Below, piece after piece: positions 42,467-52,081 of a DNA stretch of 64,000 nt. The notes below the pieces were generated by a model. That model was not told where the DNA came from. It was given only the letters and a program-made list of their open reading frames with translations, and ran no database searches. The stretch comes from Microbacterium sp. 8M. GTDB taxonomy: Bacteria > Actinomycetota > Actinomycetes > Actinomycetales > Microbacteriaceae. Both the position numbers and the translations under genes were made by a program. Position 1 is the stretch's first letter. Each line of letters begins with the position of its first letter. The DNA lies in NCBI RefSeq assembly GCF_902506375.1, contig NZ_LR733284.1:287508-351507 (forward strand), in the 5' to 3' direction.

Positions 42467-45400
42467 TCAGGCGCGGGCGATGCGCAGAGTGCGCACCTCG
42501 AAGGGGCGCAGCGACAGCGCCTCGCCGGTGCGCGGGGCCTCCAGCTCGTCCTCGATGAGCGACACCTCCCGGATCCCGCCGTGCTCGAAGCCGACCGACA
42601 GGGATCCGCTCGCGCGCCGGCCGAGCGCCTCGTATACGCGCACGATGACGTCGCCGGAACGGTCGTCGGCGAGCTTCACGCTCGACACCACGATTCCCTC
42701 ACCGTCGACGGACACCAGCGGCTCGACCTCGTTCGCACCGCGGACGATGGTCGCCGGCGCGTTCAGGGCGATGCCCTCGGCGGTCGCGATCGCGGCGTCC
42801 GCGCCGATCACGAGGCCCACCCGGATCTCGTGCCGGCCGTGGTCGGTGTCCGGGTCGGGGAAGCGCGGAGCGCGCAGCAGCGACAGCCGCACCGTGGTGG
42901 TGACGTCGTCGCCGTCGACGTCGCGCGTGGTGTCGTACCCGTAGATCGAGTCGTTCACCAGCGCGGCGCCGAACCCGCCGTCCTCCTGCACCAGCACGAA
43001 GCGGTGCATCGAGGTCTCGAACTTCGCGGCCTCCCAGCTCGTGTTCACGTGCGTGACGCGGCGCTGGAAGCCGAACTGCGTCTCAGCGGCCGTCTCCCGC
43101 GCGAACACGTCCAGCGGGAACGCCAGCTTTAGCAGCTTCTCGGTCTCGTGCCAGTCGATCTCGTTGCGCAGGTGCACGGTGCGGGATCCGGGAGCCAGCG
43201 TGATCGTCTGCCGCAGCGACGACGCGGAGAACGGGCGCTCCACGACGACGGTCGCGACGCCGTCCTCGACTGACGCGGTGATCGACGCCACCTCGGTGAG
43301 GTCGTCCACGCGGTTGCGGTAGTACTTGTCGATGTCCCACGCGTCCCACATGTTGGGGAAGTCCTGGTGCAGCTGGAACAGGTTCGCCGGACGGCCCGCG
43401 GGGATCGTCTCGCGCCCCGACGCCTTGTCGATCGCGGAGGTGATGAGACCCTCCGGCGAGACCGTGACGATCACCATCCCGTTCTCGAGACGGTAGCCGT
43501 CGGGGGTCTCTGTGAGGGTGACGGGCAGGGGCACGTAACGGATCTGCGCGGGATCGGCGTCGGACGGCGTTTCGTCTCGGCCGGCTTCGCCGTCCTCGCT
43601 CAACGACCCCGTGGGGAGGGCCGCGGCGCCCAGCGCACGGGCGCCGGATCCGACGCCGACGGACGTGGGCGTGAACACCAGCTCCACCTCGCCGGATCCC
43701 GCGAGCGCCGTGCGCGCGGCGTCGGACAGCGCGCGCGCATCGGTGAGCACGCCGGACAGCACGGAGACGGCCTCCCGGTGCACCCAGGCGATCGACGTGC
43801 CAGGCAGGATGTCGTGGAACTCGTGCAGCAGCACGGTCTGCCACAGCCGGTCGAGCTCGTCATGCGGATAGGCCGCGCCGAGGCGCACCGCGGCGGTCGA
43901 CGCCCACAGCTCCGCCTCGATGAGCGCCTGCTCGGCCCAGCGGTGCAGCGCCTTGGTGGCGTGCTGGCTGGTGAGGGTGCCGCGGTGCAGCTCGAGGTAG
44001 AGCTCTCCGACCCACACGGACGGATCCGGCAGCTCCGCCTTGGCGGCGTCGAAGAACTCGTCGGGATGGATCCACTCCACCCGCGCGCTGCCCTCGAGGT
44101 CGGCGAGGCGCGAGGCCTTGCCGGTCATCTCGCGGGTCGTGCCGCCGCCGCCGTCGCCCCAGCCGACCGGAGCGATCGAGCGGGTCGCGACCCGGTTCTC
44201 CTTGAACTGGCGGGACGCCTTGGCGACCTCCATGCCGCTGAGCTGCGAGTTGTAGGTGTCCATCGGCGGGAAGTGCGTGAAGATCCGGGATCCGTCGATG
44301 CCCTCCCACTCGAACGTGTGGTGCGGGAACACGTTGCGCTGGTTCCAGGAGATCTTCTGCGTGAAGAACCACTCGAAACCGGCCCGGCGCATGAGCTGCG
44401 GCAGGGCGGGGGAGTAGCCGAAGCTGTCGGGAAGCCAGACGCCCTTCGATCGGATCCCGAACTCCCGCTCGAAGAACCGCTGCCCGTGCGAGAACTGCCG
44501 CACGAGCGACTCGCCCGTCGGCATCACCGTGTCGGACTCCACCCACATGCCGCCGAGCGGCAGGAACCGGCCCTCGGCGACGGCGGCCCTGATCCGCTGC
44601 CACACCTCGGGGCGGTGCTCCTTCATCCACGCGTACTGCTGCGCGCTGGACATGCCGTAGCGGAACTGCGGCTGCTCCTCGAGCAGGCTCGTCATCGACG
44701 ACGTGGTGCGGGCGACCTTGCGCACCGTCTCGCGCAGCGGCCACAGCCAGGCGGAGTCGATGTGCGCGTGTCCGATGGCGGCGATGCGGTGGGCGCTCGC
44801 GTCGGCCGGCGCGGCCAGCACCTCCGCCAGCTGCGCGCGGGCGTCGCCGGCGGTCTCCACGATGCGCTGCAGGTCGAGCACGTCGAGGGCGTTGTCGAGC
44901 GCCTGCAGGATCCGCATGCGGCGGGGGCTGGTCTCGGGCAGCTCCGCCTGCAGCTCGAGCAGCACCTCGAGGTCGAGGGAGAGCTCGAACACCTCGGTCT
45001 CGAACACGGCGAGATCCATGTGCCGGACGCGGTAGAGCGGATCCGGCGAGGAGGTGAGGATGTCGCCCTCCTGGGTCGGCAGGAAGGGGTGGTAGTCCAG
45101 CAGCACGGGGTTGGACGCTCCCTCGAGGAACAGCTCGACGGTCTCGCCGCCCTCGGCCGTCTCGGCGATCGGCAGCCACTGGTTGCGCGGGTTGAGGCTC
45201 TTCACCGGCACGGGCTCGCCATCGGGTCCGACGCGATAGGCCAGCGCCTCGCACTGGAAGCCGGTCATGTTGATGTCGAAGCCGAGGTCGACGAGCGCCT
45301 CGACGCGCTTGCCCGCCCACTCCGCGGGCACCGTGCCGCGGAGCCGGAACCACGTGGTGCCCCATGCGGGCCCCCACTGCTGACCCGCGCTGAAGGGCGC

Positions 45401-45559
45401 GTAGTCGAGGGCCAGGCCGTCGGCGGGCGCGATGGGCTCGCCGGGCAAGGCGTGCGCGGCGATCTCCAGCGGGACGCGGGTGGAGTGGACGGCGGGGCGC
45501 ACCCGCTCGGTGAGCACGCGGATGACGCGGCCGACGGTGAGCGAGGTCTCTTCGTGCAC
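42467..45559 (-). CDS. GH38 alpha-mannosidase
   Basis: The 1030-residue enzyme has the GH38 order: an N-terminal beta domain, GHAHIDSAWLWPLRET (about residue 265; HxD zinc ligands), WLPDSFGYSPALP with the nucleophile Asp (about 376), the three-helix bundle and C-terminal beta domains. It removes alpha-linked mannose. No signal peptide is present, so it acts inside the cell. The start is GTG at 45559 with AAAGGAG upstream. Bases 43568-43608 match a family C variant and add SLSEDGEAGRDET in frame at about residues 651-665, between catalytic and C-terminal parts. It shares its upstream region and a 16-bp operator with the divergent LacI gene. Confidence 0.93.
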   Translation of the reverse strand: MHEETSLTVGRVIRVLTERVRPAVHSTRVPLEIAAHALPGEPIAPADGLALDYAPFSAGQQWGPAWGTTWFRLRGTVPAEWAGKRVEALVDLGFDINMTGFQCEALAYRVGPDGEPVPVKSLNPRNQWLPIAETAEGGETVELFLEGASNPVLLDYHPFLPTQEGDILTSSPDPLYRVRHMDLAVFETEVFELSLDLEVLLELQAELPETSPRRMRILQALDNALDVLDLQRIVETAGDARAQLAEVLAAPADASAHRIAAIGHAHIDSAWLWPLRETVRKVARTTSSMTSLLEEQPQFRYGMSSAQQYAWMKEHRPEVWQRIRAAVAEGRFLPLGGMWVESDTVMPTGESLVRQFSHGQRFFEREFGIRSKGVWLPDSFGYSPALPQLMRRAGFEWFFTQKISWNQRNVFPHHTFEWEGIDGSRIFTHFPPMDTYNSQLSGMEVAKASRQFKENRVATRSIAPVGWGDGGGGTTREMTGKASRLADLEGSARVEWIHPDEFFDAAKAELPDPSVWVGELYLELHRGTLTSQHATKALHRWAEQALIEAELWASTAAVRLGAAYPHDELDRLWQTVLLHEFHDILPGTSIAWVHREAVSVLSGVLTDARALSDAARTALAGSGEVELVFTPTSVGVGSGARALGAAALPTGSLSEDGEAGRDETPSDADPAQIRYVPLPVTLTETPDGYRLENGMVIVTVSPEGLITSAIDKASGRETIPAGRPANLFQLHQDFPNMWDAWDIDKYYRNRVDDLTEVASITASVEDGVATVVVERPFSASSLRQTITLAPGSRTVHLRNEIDWHETEKLLKLAFPLDVFARETAAETQFGFQRRVTHVNTSWEAAKFETSMHRFVLVQEDGGFGAALVNDSIYGYDTTRDVDGDDVTTTVRLSLLRAPRFPDPDTDHGRHEIRVGLVIGADAAIATAEGIALNAPATIVRGANEVEPLVSVDGEGIVVSSVKLADDRSGDVIVRVYEALGRRASGSLSVGFEHGGIREVSLIEDELEAPRTGEALSLRPFEVRTLRIARA

Positions 45560-45619
45560 GGGGGGTGCTCCTTTGCGGTGCGAGAATGGGGACGCCGGGG
45601 ATCCTGGTCCCGTAGCCCA

Positions 45620-45635
45620 ACTAAAACGATCTAGT
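45620..45635. promoter_or_regulatory. LacI-type operator A (GH38/regulator intergenic region)
   Basis: ACTAAAACGATCTAGT is a dyad with half-sites ACTA/TAGT. It ends 11 bp before the regulator's ATG and begins 60 bp from the GH38 start. It matches the sites at 48703-48718 and 48857-48872. Repression of both divergent genes is predicted. Confidence 0.65.
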
Positions 45636-45646
45636 ACGGTGAGTCT

Positions 45647-46669
45647 ATGTCACAGGCGAAGCGCATCACCATCGCCGATATCGCGCGCCTCGCCGGTGTG
45701 TCGCCGGGCGCCGTCTCGTTCGCGCTGAACGGGCGCCCTGGTGTCAGCGAGCAGACGCGCCGGCGCATCCTCGAGATCGCGGAGCAGCACCAGTGGCAGC
45801 CCAGCTCGGCCGCCCGCGCGCTGGTCGGATCCCGCGCCGACGTCGTCGGCTTCGCCGTGAACCGCCCTGCGCGCACCCTCGGCACCGAGGCGTTCTTCAC
45901 CGACCTCATCGCCGGCGTGCAGTCCGCGCTCGCCCTGCACGGCATCGCGCTGCAGCTCGTCGTGGTCTCCTCGATCGAGGAGGAGATGGCGACCTACCGG
46001 CGCTGGCACAGTGCGAACCAGGTCGACGGCGTGATCGTCATCGACCCGCGCGACGACGACCCGCGTCTGGCGCTGCTGCCGTCCCTGCCGCTGCCCGCCG
46101 TGGTGATCGGCAGCAGTGACTCCGCCGGTGATCCGCCGACGATCTGGCTCGACGACGAAGCGGCCGCGCATGCGCTGTTCGACTACCTCGCCGCGCTCGG
46201 GCACCGCCAGATCGCCTACGTCTCGGGCCCCGCGGAGTTCCAGCACACCCGGATCCGCTCCGACGTGCTCGCCGCGCTCGCCGGCCGCGGAGCGACGGGG
46301 GAGACCCTCGTCACCGACTTCTCGCCGGCGGCGGCGACCGCGGCCACGCGCACGCTGCTGAGCCGCGCCGCCCGACCCAGTGCCATCGTCTACGACAACG
46401 ACGTGATGGCGATCGCGGGCCTCAGGGTCGCCCAGGAGATGGGCGTCGCTGTGCCGCGCGCGCTGTCGGTGGCATCCTTCGACGACTCCGTGGTCACCGG
46501 GCTGGTGCACCCGTCCATCACCTGCCTCACCCGCGACACCTTCGCCCTCGGCGAGCAGGCGGCGACCTTCCTGCTGGAGCGGATCGGATCCGCCGAGCCG
46601 CTGCCCTCGCGCCGCGGCACGGCGCCCGCGCTGACGATCCGCGAGAGCACGGCCGCGCCTGCGCACTGA
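45647..46669 (+). CDS. LacI-family transcriptional regulator of the glycan locus
   Basis: The 340-residue protein starts with the LacI helix-turn-helix (TIADIARLAGVSPGAVSFALNGRPGVSEQTRRRI, residues about 8-42) and hinge helix (PSSAARALVG), followed by a periplasmic-binding-protein-like sensor domain (VIVIDPRD..., ASFDDSVVTGLVHPSITCL). The inducer is probably a mannose- or N-acetylglucosamine-containing oligosaccharide, inferred from neighbours. The ATG lies 12 bp from operator A, so autoregulation is likely. It diverges from GH38. Confidence 0.93.
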   Translation: MSQAKRITIADIARLAGVSPGAVSFALNGRPGVSEQTRRRILEIAEQHQWQPSSAARALVGSRADVVGFAVNRPARTLGTEAFFTDLIAGVQSALALHGIALQLVVVSSIEEEMATYRRWHSANQVDGVIVIDPRDDDPRLALLPSLPLPAVVIGSSDSAGDPPTIWLDDEAAAHALFDYLAALGHRQIAYVSGPAEFQHTRIRSDVLAALAGRGATGETLVTDFSPAAATAATRTLLSRAARPSAIVYDNDVMAIAGLRVAQEMGVAVPRALSVASFDDSVVTGLVHPSITCLTRDTFALGEQAATFLLERIGSAEPLPSRRGTAPALTIRESTAAPAH

Positions 46670-46815
46670 CACGGTCGCTCGCTGACCCGCCCGGCGCGGG
46701 CGGCGAGCCTGGGCCGTTGAGCGGCTTGCCGAGGGCCTTCCGGAGGCGGCCCCTCCCAGAGCCCGTGCGGGCCGGTCCGATAGGATCTCCCTACGCCCGA
46801 CGAGAGGAACCGCAG

Positions 46816-47301
46816 ATGACGCCGGACGCCGCGAAGAAGCACCAGGACTACAACCCGGGGCCGCGCGTGGGGATCACCTTCTCCACCTTCGACCTGCTGC
46901 ACGCAGGCCACATCATGATGCTCGCCGAGGCCAAGCGGCAGTGCGACTACCTGATCTGCGGTCTGCAGATGGATCCCACGCTCGACCGCCCGGAGAAGAA
47001 CGCCCCCACGCAGACCGTGGTCGAGCGCTACATCCAGCTGCGCGGCTGCGAGTACGTCGACGAGATCGTGCCGTACTCCACCGAGCAGGATCTGGAGGAC
47101 ATCCTCCGCTCCTTCAAGCTCGACGTGCGCATCGTCGGCGACGAGTACCAGGACCGCGACTTCACCGGCCGCGCCTACTGCGAAGAGGCCGGCATCGAGC
47201 TGTACTTCAACCGTCGCGACCACCGCTTCTCGAGCTCCGGTCTGCGCAAGATCGTCGCGGCCAAGGAGGCCGAGCGGGTCAACGGATCCGCCGGGGCCTG
47301 A
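46816..47301 (+). CDS. Glycerol-3-phosphate cytidylyltransferase-like protein (TagD family)
   Basis: The 161-residue protein has TFDLLHAGHIMML (the HxGH nucleotide-binding motif), and FNRRDHRFSSSGLRKI near the end in place of the family's RTEGISTT motif. It is a cytoplasmic nucleotidylyltransferase forming CDP-glycerol or a related CDP-alcohol for cell-wall or lipid polymers. GAGAGGAAC precedes the ATG. Its place between the LacI gene and the GH5 gene looks incidental; no operator of the glycan type is seen before it. Confidence 0.85.
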   Translation: MTPDAAKKHQDYNPGPRVGITFSTFDLLHAGHIMMLAEAKRQCDYLICGLQMDPTLDRPEKNAPTQTVVERYIQLRGCEYVDEIVPYSTEQDLEDILRSFKLDVRIVGDEYQDRDFTGRAYCEEAGIELYFNRRDHRFSSSGLRKIVAAKEAERVNGSAGA

Positions 47302-47326
47302 CCGCAGGACCTCGTCCGGATCCGGG

Positions 47327-48634
47327 TCAGGCCTCCACGACGGTGTTGTTTGAGGAGTAGGTGCCGGATCCGGTGCTCAGGTCGGGGCGGATGAGGCCGC
47401 TGATCCCGCGCGCGGCGAGGGCCGCGGGATCGGATGCGTCGCGGGATGTCACGAAGGCGGGGTCGAGGCCCGATTCGCACGCGTCGACCCAGGCCTGGAA
47501 GATCGCGCCGCCGGGGCTCATCGCGGCGCGGCTGACCGGGATCTCCTGCTCGTCGATCTCGATCTCGATCGCGGTCGGCCGTGCGGGCGCCGGACGCCGT
47601 TCCCGCAGCTCGGGGATGATCTCGGCGAAGCGGCGCCCGATCGGCTTGGCCGCGCCGCTCTGGTCGATGAGCCCGAGGGAGTACTCCAGCTCGGGGTAGT
47701 CGGCCAGCTGGCGGCTCACATCGTGCGAGCACCACCACGTGACGCCCCAGAGGTTCTCCGTGCGCGCCGCGGCCCGCACCGTCGCTTCGAGGAAGCCCGG
47801 CATCTCGTCGGCGGAGAGGCAGTTCGACGGGGCGCCCACCTCCTGCAGCCAGACGGGACGCCGCGGATCGGTCGCGAACGCCCGGGAGAGCTCGATCATG
47901 TATTCGGCGTGCCGGTCGCTGGCGACGCTGCGCCCGCCGTAGCGCTGCGCGGTGCCGTTGAAGATCCAGGAGTGCACGGTGGTCATCGCGCCGATGCGGC
48001 TCGCGTGGCTCGGCACGAAGCCGTGCCCATCCATGTACCAGGCCGCGTCGTACTCGCTGTGCACGTGCGGCAGCCCCGGGGCGGAGCGCTCCGCCGCGTC
48101 GAGCAGCGTGGTGAGCCAGCCCGCCGCCTCATCGGGGGTGACCGGCCAGGGGTGCGGGTGCACGGCGGCGGAGAACTGGTTCACCTCGTTGCCGAGCGTG
48201 AAGCCGAGGAAGCCCGGCGCGTCGCGCAGCGCTTCGCCGAGTCGCTCGACGAGGGCGACCTGGCCGCTCAGCGCCTGCGGGTGCGTGAACATGTTCTTGT
48301 CGTGCCAGGTGAACAGCCACGACGGGATGAAGTCGAAGCTCGACAAGTGGCCCTGGATCACGTCGACGCTCGCGTCGAGGCCGAACTCGGCAGCTGCGTC
48401 GACCACTGCTCGGACGTCGGCGATCGCCTTCTCGCGGATGAGGGTGCGGTTGGGTTGCAGCACGGTCCACAGCGGGAAGATCCGCACGTGGTCCAGACCG
48501 AGCGCTGCGAGTCCGGCGAAGTCGCGGCGCACGGCGTCGAGGTCGAGGTCGAGCCAGGCGTGCATCCAGTCCTGTGACGGCGTGTAGTTCGCACCGAACC
48601 GCACGGGGGTATCGGCAGTGGCGGGCGTGGTCAC
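47327..48634 (-). CDS. GH5-family glycosidase, probably GH5_18-type beta-mannosidase
   Basis: The 435-residue protein begins [44 protein letters not shown], then FTLGNEVN (acid/base Glu, about residue 148) and VWLQEVGA (nucleophile Glu, about 262), a clan GH-A TIM barrel. The gene context (Endo H, GH38, GH92, GH20) and the N-terminal pattern suggest the intracellular beta-mannosidase subgroup GH5_18 that cleaves Man-beta-1,4-GlcNAc. This subfamily call is from memory and is less certain than the GH-A fold. The start at 48634 (GTG) follows GAGAGGA; it has no signal peptide. An operator of the shared type lies 69 bp upstream. Confidence 0.8.
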   Translation of the reverse strand: MTTPATADTPVRFGANYTPSQDWMHAWLDLDLDAVRRDFAGLAALGLDHVRIFPLWTVLQPNRTLIREKAIADVRAVVDAAAEFGLDASVDVIQGHLSSFDFIPSWLFTWHDKNMFTHPQALSGQVALVERLGEALRDAPGFLGFTLGNEVNQFSAAVHPHPWPVTPDEAAGWLTTLLDAAERSAPGLPHVHSEYDAAWYMDGHGFVPSHASRIGAMTTVHSWIFNGTAQRYGGRSVASDRHAEYMIELSRAFATDPRRPVWLQEVGAPSNCLSADEMPGFLEATVRAAARTENLWGVTWWCSHDVSRQLADYPELEYSLGLIDQSGAAKPIGRRFAEIIPELRERRPAPARPTAIEIEIDEQEIPVSRAAMSPGGAIFQAWVDACESGLDPAFVTSRDASDPAALAARGISGLIRPDLSTGSGTYSSNNTVVEA

Positions 48635-48702
48635 GCGGGGTCCTCTCGGAGACGTCCAGGCCTGTGAGCGTCGTGCAACGGCGCGGGGGCGGAGATCCAT
48701 CA

Positions 48703-48718
48703 ACTATAGGGGTTTAGT
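48703..48718. promoter_or_regulatory. LacI-type operator B (GH5 promoter)
   Basis: ACTATAGGGGTTTAGT matches operator A (reverse complement ACTAGATCGTTTTAGT) at 11 of 16 positions and operator C at 12 of 16. The half-site TTTAGT is complete on the right side. It lies 69 bp upstream of the GH5 start. Confidence 0.6.
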
Positions 48719-48856
48719 CCCCGTGTAGGTCAAATGACTCAGAGCCAGGGGTCCCGCGCTGGCCCGAAGCGGCCAGCAGAATGCGGAAAATCAGGGATTG
48801 TTCGACAGGGTCCAAACTGCGACTGGACGACGCCTTCCGGATATGGCAGGGTTTCG

Positions 48857-48872
48857 GCTATAGCGTTTCAGT
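48857..48872. promoter_or_regulatory. LacI-type operator C (ABC transporter promoter)
   Basis: GCTATAGCGTTTCAGT is the third member of the operator group and lies 55 bp upstream of the binding-protein start. Its position would block the transporter promoter when bound. Confidence 0.6.
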
Positions 48873-48926
48873 ATCTGCGTCGTCCTCCCGGGCGACGGCC
48901 CTTGGCCATTTCGAAGGAGAAAGTCC

Positions 48927-50228
48927 ATGAAGTTCCGAGCATCCCTCGCGGTCGGCCTGACCGCGATCGCCGCGCTGACGCTGAGCGCCTGCACGGGCGG
49001 ATCCGCTGCCTCGAGCGGCAGCGACGGGCCGATCGACACGAGCGGTGAGCTGAGCGGCAGCATCAGCTTCCAGACCTGGTCCCTCAAGAACGAGAAGTTC
49101 ACCCCGTACTTCAACGACCTCATCGCCGCCTTCGAGAAGGCGCACCCGAAGGTCAAGGTGGAATGGCTCGACCAGCCCGGTGACGGCTACCAGGAGAAGA
49201 TCCTGAGTCAGGCGAAGGCGGGCGATCTGCCCGATGTGCTCAACCTGCCGCCCGACATCGCCTTCCCCCTCGTGAAGGCCGGGCAGCTGGTGGATCTCGC
49301 GAAGGCCGATCCGAAGATCAAGGACGTCTACAACGCGGGCGGGCTGAGCGCCTACAGCAACTACTCCGGCGTCACCGGCACATACGGTCTGCCCTGGTAC
49401 CTCGGCACGGACGCGTCCTGGTGGAACCTCGACATGCTCAAGCCGTACGGCGTGACGGCGGACAACCTGCCGACCTCGACCACCGACTGGCTGGAGCTCG
49501 CCAAGAAGGTCGCGGCCGAGTCTCAGGGCAAGGTGCAGCTGGTCTCGTCCATGCCGGGTCTGGACACCTTCATCGCCGCGAAGATCCCGGTCATGAAGGA
49601 CGACGGCACCTTCGTGTTCGACTCTCCCGAGGCGGAGAAGCTCGTGCAGCAGTACGCCGACGCCTACAAGGCCGGCGCGATGCCGCCCGAGGCGCTGACG
49701 GCGGCATACGGCGGGAACGCCGAGGCGTATCTGCAGGGCAAGGTCGCGTACACGACCGGCGGCTCCGGGTTCGCGGGCGACCTGAAGGCCAAGGCGCCGA
49801 CGCTCGTCGCAGGCACGGTCGCCACCGCTCGGCCCGGCGTCCCGCCCCTGTTCGTGCAGGGCTTGAACGTGGCGAAGTCCTCGAAGAACAAGGCGGCGGC
49901 CCTCGCGTTCGCAGAGTTCGCGACCAACGAGGAGAACCAGGTGAAGTTCGTCTCGCTTGCCGTCGGCTTCGCGCCCGGCACGGCCGAGGGATCCGATCAG
50001 GTCGTCGAGAACGTCGCGAAGGGCACGACCGATCCCGCGCAGGTGCAGGCGATGAAGATCATGTTCGGTGCGATCAAGGACGCGAAGGCCTCGCCCTTCC
50101 AGTGGACCGATGACATGAAGAAGTACTTCGACCAGCAGATGGCACTGGCGGTCAAGGGCGACATCACGCCGAAGGAGGCCTTGAAGAAGGCCGTCGACTA
50201 CGCCAACCAGAACCGCATCGACAAGTAG
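48927..50228 (+). CDS. ABC transporter sugar-binding lipoprotein
   Basis: The 433-residue protein has a lipoprotein signal peptide with lipobox LTLSAC (lipidated C22) and the family 1 extracellular solute-binding pattern (FEKAHPKVKVEWLDQPGDGYQEKILSQAKAGDLPDVLNL...). It is anchored outside the membrane and delivers an oligosaccharide to the permeases encoded downstream. The neighbouring enzymes suggest a high-mannose N-glycan fragment, which is inference. The promoter carries operator C. It starts a six-gene transcript with the permeases, GH92, GH18 and GH20. Confidence 0.92.
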   Translation: MKFRASLAVGLTAIAALTLSACTGGSAASSGSDGPIDTSGELSGSISFQTWSLKNEKFTPYFNDLIAAFEKAHPKVKVEWLDQPGDGYQEKILSQAKAGDLPDVLNLPPDIAFPLVKAGQLVDLAKADPKIKDVYNAGGLSAYSNYSGVTGTYGLPWYLGTDASWWNLDMLKPYGVTADNLPTSTTDWLELAKKVAAESQGKVQLVSSMPGLDTFIAAKIPVMKDDGTFVFDSPEAEKLVQQYADAYKAGAMPPEALTAAYGGNAEAYLQGKVAYTTGGSGFAGDLKAKAPTLVAGTVATARPGVPPLFVQGLNVAKSSKNKAAALAFAEFATNEENQVKFVSLAVGFAPGTAEGSDQVVENVAKGTTDPAQVQAMKIMFGAIKDAKASPFQWTDDMKKYFDQQMALAVKGDITPKEALKKAVDYANQNRIDK

Positions 50229-50273
50229 GACCGGGAGAACAGACATGCAGGACGCCAGCACCCGGAGGCACTC

Positions 50274-51164
50274 GTGAGATCCCATCGGTGGTTCACGCCG
50301 TGGCTGCTCGTGGGACCCGCCCTTCTCTGGGTGCTGGCGTTCTCGGTGTGGCCGTTCATCAACACCGTCATCCTCAGCTTCACGAACGCGCGACCGCTGC
50401 GCCCGGCGGAGCCTGTGGGCCTCGCCAACTACGAGCGGCTGTTCACGGACGAGCGGTTCAGCTACGCGCTGATCACGTGCGCCGTCTTCGTGGTGGCGTG
50501 CGTGCCGCTGCTCACGATCCTGCCGCTGCTTCTCGCCCTGCTGGTGGAGAAGAACATCCCGGGGATCTCGTTCTTCCGCACCACCTACTACTTCCCGGTC
50601 ATCGCCTCCGCCGTCGTCGTCGCCCTGATGTGGAGCTGGCTCTTCGACAGCAAGGGCATCATCAACCAGGCCCTGCAGTTCATGGGGATCGCGGACAAGC
50701 CGATCGCCTTTCTCGTCGACCGGTGGTGGCTGCTGGCCTGCGCGATCCTGCTGACCGTGTGGAAGGGCCTCGGGTACTACATGGTCGTCTACCTCGCGGC
50801 GCTCGGCAACGTCGGCAAGGACCTGCACGAGGCGGCGATGCTCGATGGCGCCGGCGCCCTCCGCCGTTTCGTCAGCGTGACGATCCCGAGCGTCCGCGGG
50901 GCCATGCTGCTCATCTCGGTGCTCATCGCGGTCTCGGCGATGCGCGTGTTCACCGAGCTCGACGTGCTCTCCAAGGGGCGCGGCGGGCCCGGCGGCTACG
51001 ACATGTCGATCGTGATGCTGATCCGCCAGGTCGGATCCGGGCTGAACGGCAACCTCGGCTACGCAGCCGCGATCAGCGTCGCGCTGTTCTTCCTCACGCT
51101 CCTGCCGCTCATCGCGATCGCCTGGATGAACCGGGAGAAGAAGGCCAAGGGGGCGCTGGTATGA
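50274..51164 (+). CDS. Carbohydrate ABC transporter permease (MalF/UgpA-like)
   Basis: The 296-residue protein has six predicted transmembrane helices and the EAA loop EAAMLDGAGALRRFVSVTIPSVRG that contacts the ATPase. It is paired with the permease at 51161. The GTG start at 50274 follows a 45-bp gap; its stop overlaps the next start by four bases (ATGA). No ATPase gene is present in the locus, so a shared MsmK-type ATPase encoded elsewhere must energise it. Confidence 0.92.
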   Translation: MRSHRWFTPWLLVGPALLWVLAFSVWPFINTVILSFTNARPLRPAEPVGLANYERLFTDERFSYALITCAVFVVACVPLLTILPLLLALLVEKNIPGISFFRTTYYFPVIASAVVVALMWSWLFDSKGIINQALQFMGIADKPIAFLVDRWWLLACAILLTVWKGLGYYMVVYLAALGNVGKDLHEAAMLDGAGALRRFVSVTIPSVRGAMLLISVLIAVSAMRVFTELDVLSKGRGGPGGYDMSIVMLIRQVGSGLNGNLGYAAAISVALFFLTLLPLIAIAWMNREKKAKGALV

Positions 51165-52081
51165 CCACGACCGCACCGAACCTGCGAGAGCAGACCGTCG
51201 TCGAGGTCGCACGCAAGGACCGGCCGTTCCGGCGCCGCGGCTCCGGAGATTTCACCAAGCCGACCCTGGGCGGGCTGATCCTCCGCTACGTGCTGCTCGT
51301 CGTGATGCTGCTCATCGTGATCGGGCCCTTCGTGTGGCAGCTGTCCACGTCGTTCAAGGGGCTGACCGAGGACATCTACACGTTCCCGCCGAACCTCATC
51401 CCGGCGCAGCCGACCGTGGACAACTACCGCAAGGTCACCGACATCGTCCCGGTCTACGCGTACGCGTGGAACTCGCTGCTCATCGCCACCGGCCAGGTCG
51501 TCACGAACGTGCTGTTCTCGCTGTGCGCCGGCTACGCGCTCGCTCTCATGAAGTTCCGCGGCAAGCGGATCGTGATGGCGATACTGCTGTCCACGATGCT
51601 CTTCCCGGGTGAGGTGACGGTCACGAGCAACCTGACCACGATCACCTCGCTCGGCCTCGCGGACACGCTCTGGGGCGTCTTCCTGCCGGGCGCGGTCGGC
51701 GCCATGAACGTGCTGCTCATCGCGACGGCGTGCCGGATGATCCCGGGCGACGTCATCGACGCGGCGACGGTGGACGGCGCGACCACCTGGCAGCGGATCC
51801 GACACATCGTGTGGCCGAACGTCCGCGGCATGGCGAGCGTGGTGGCGATCTTCACGTTCATCGGCGCATGGGACGACTACCTCTGGCCGCTGCTCGTGCT
51901 GAGCGACCCGCAGAAGTACACGCTGACCGTCGGCATGGCCTACCTGAACGGCAACTTCTCCGTGGATCCCCGGCTCATCGCGGCAGGCACGATGATCGCG
52001 CTCGTGCCGATCCTGCTGCTGTTCTCGGTCATGCAGAAGCACTTCTTCCGAGGAGTGCAGGAGGGCGGGGTCAAGGGATGA
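51161..52081 (+). CDS. Carbohydrate ABC transporter permease (MalG/UgpE-like)
   Basis: The 306-residue protein has a 40-residue polar N-terminus, then six helices, with IDAATVDGATTWQRIRHIVWPNVRG as the EAA loop. It forms the heterodimer with the preceding permease. Both ends overlap neighbouring genes by four bases, so translation of the operon is coupled through to GH92. Confidence 0.92.
   Translation: MTTTAPNLREQTVVEVARKDRPFRRRGSGDFTKPTLGGLILRYVLLVVMLLIVIGPFVWQLSTSFKGLTEDIYTFPPNLIPAQPTVDNYRKVTDIVPVYAYAWNSLLIATGQVVTNVLFSLCAGYALALMKFRGKRIVMAILLSTMLFPGEVTVTSNLTTITSLGLADTLWGVFLPGAVGAMNVLLIATACRMIPGDVIDAATVDGATTWQRIRHIVWPNVRGMASVVAIFTFIGAWDDYLWPLLVLSDPQKYTLTVGMAYLNGNFSVDPRLIAAGTMIALVPILLLFSVMQKHFFRGVQEGGVKG

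Larger units (their letters stand above)
48635..48926. promoter_or_regulatory. Divergent control region of the GH5 gene and ABC operon
   Basis: This 292-bp region separates the GH5 gene (minus) from the substrate-binding-protein gene (plus). It contains operators B (48703-48718) and C (48857-48872), one for each promoter. No gene is seen. CGAAGGAGAAAG before 48927 is the Shine-Dalgarno region of the binding-protein gene. Confidence 0.7.

Noticed and set aside
46816..47301. Including the cytidylyltransferase gene in the glycan regulon
   Set aside because: No shared operator precedes it and its enzyme class has no step in N-glycan breakdown.
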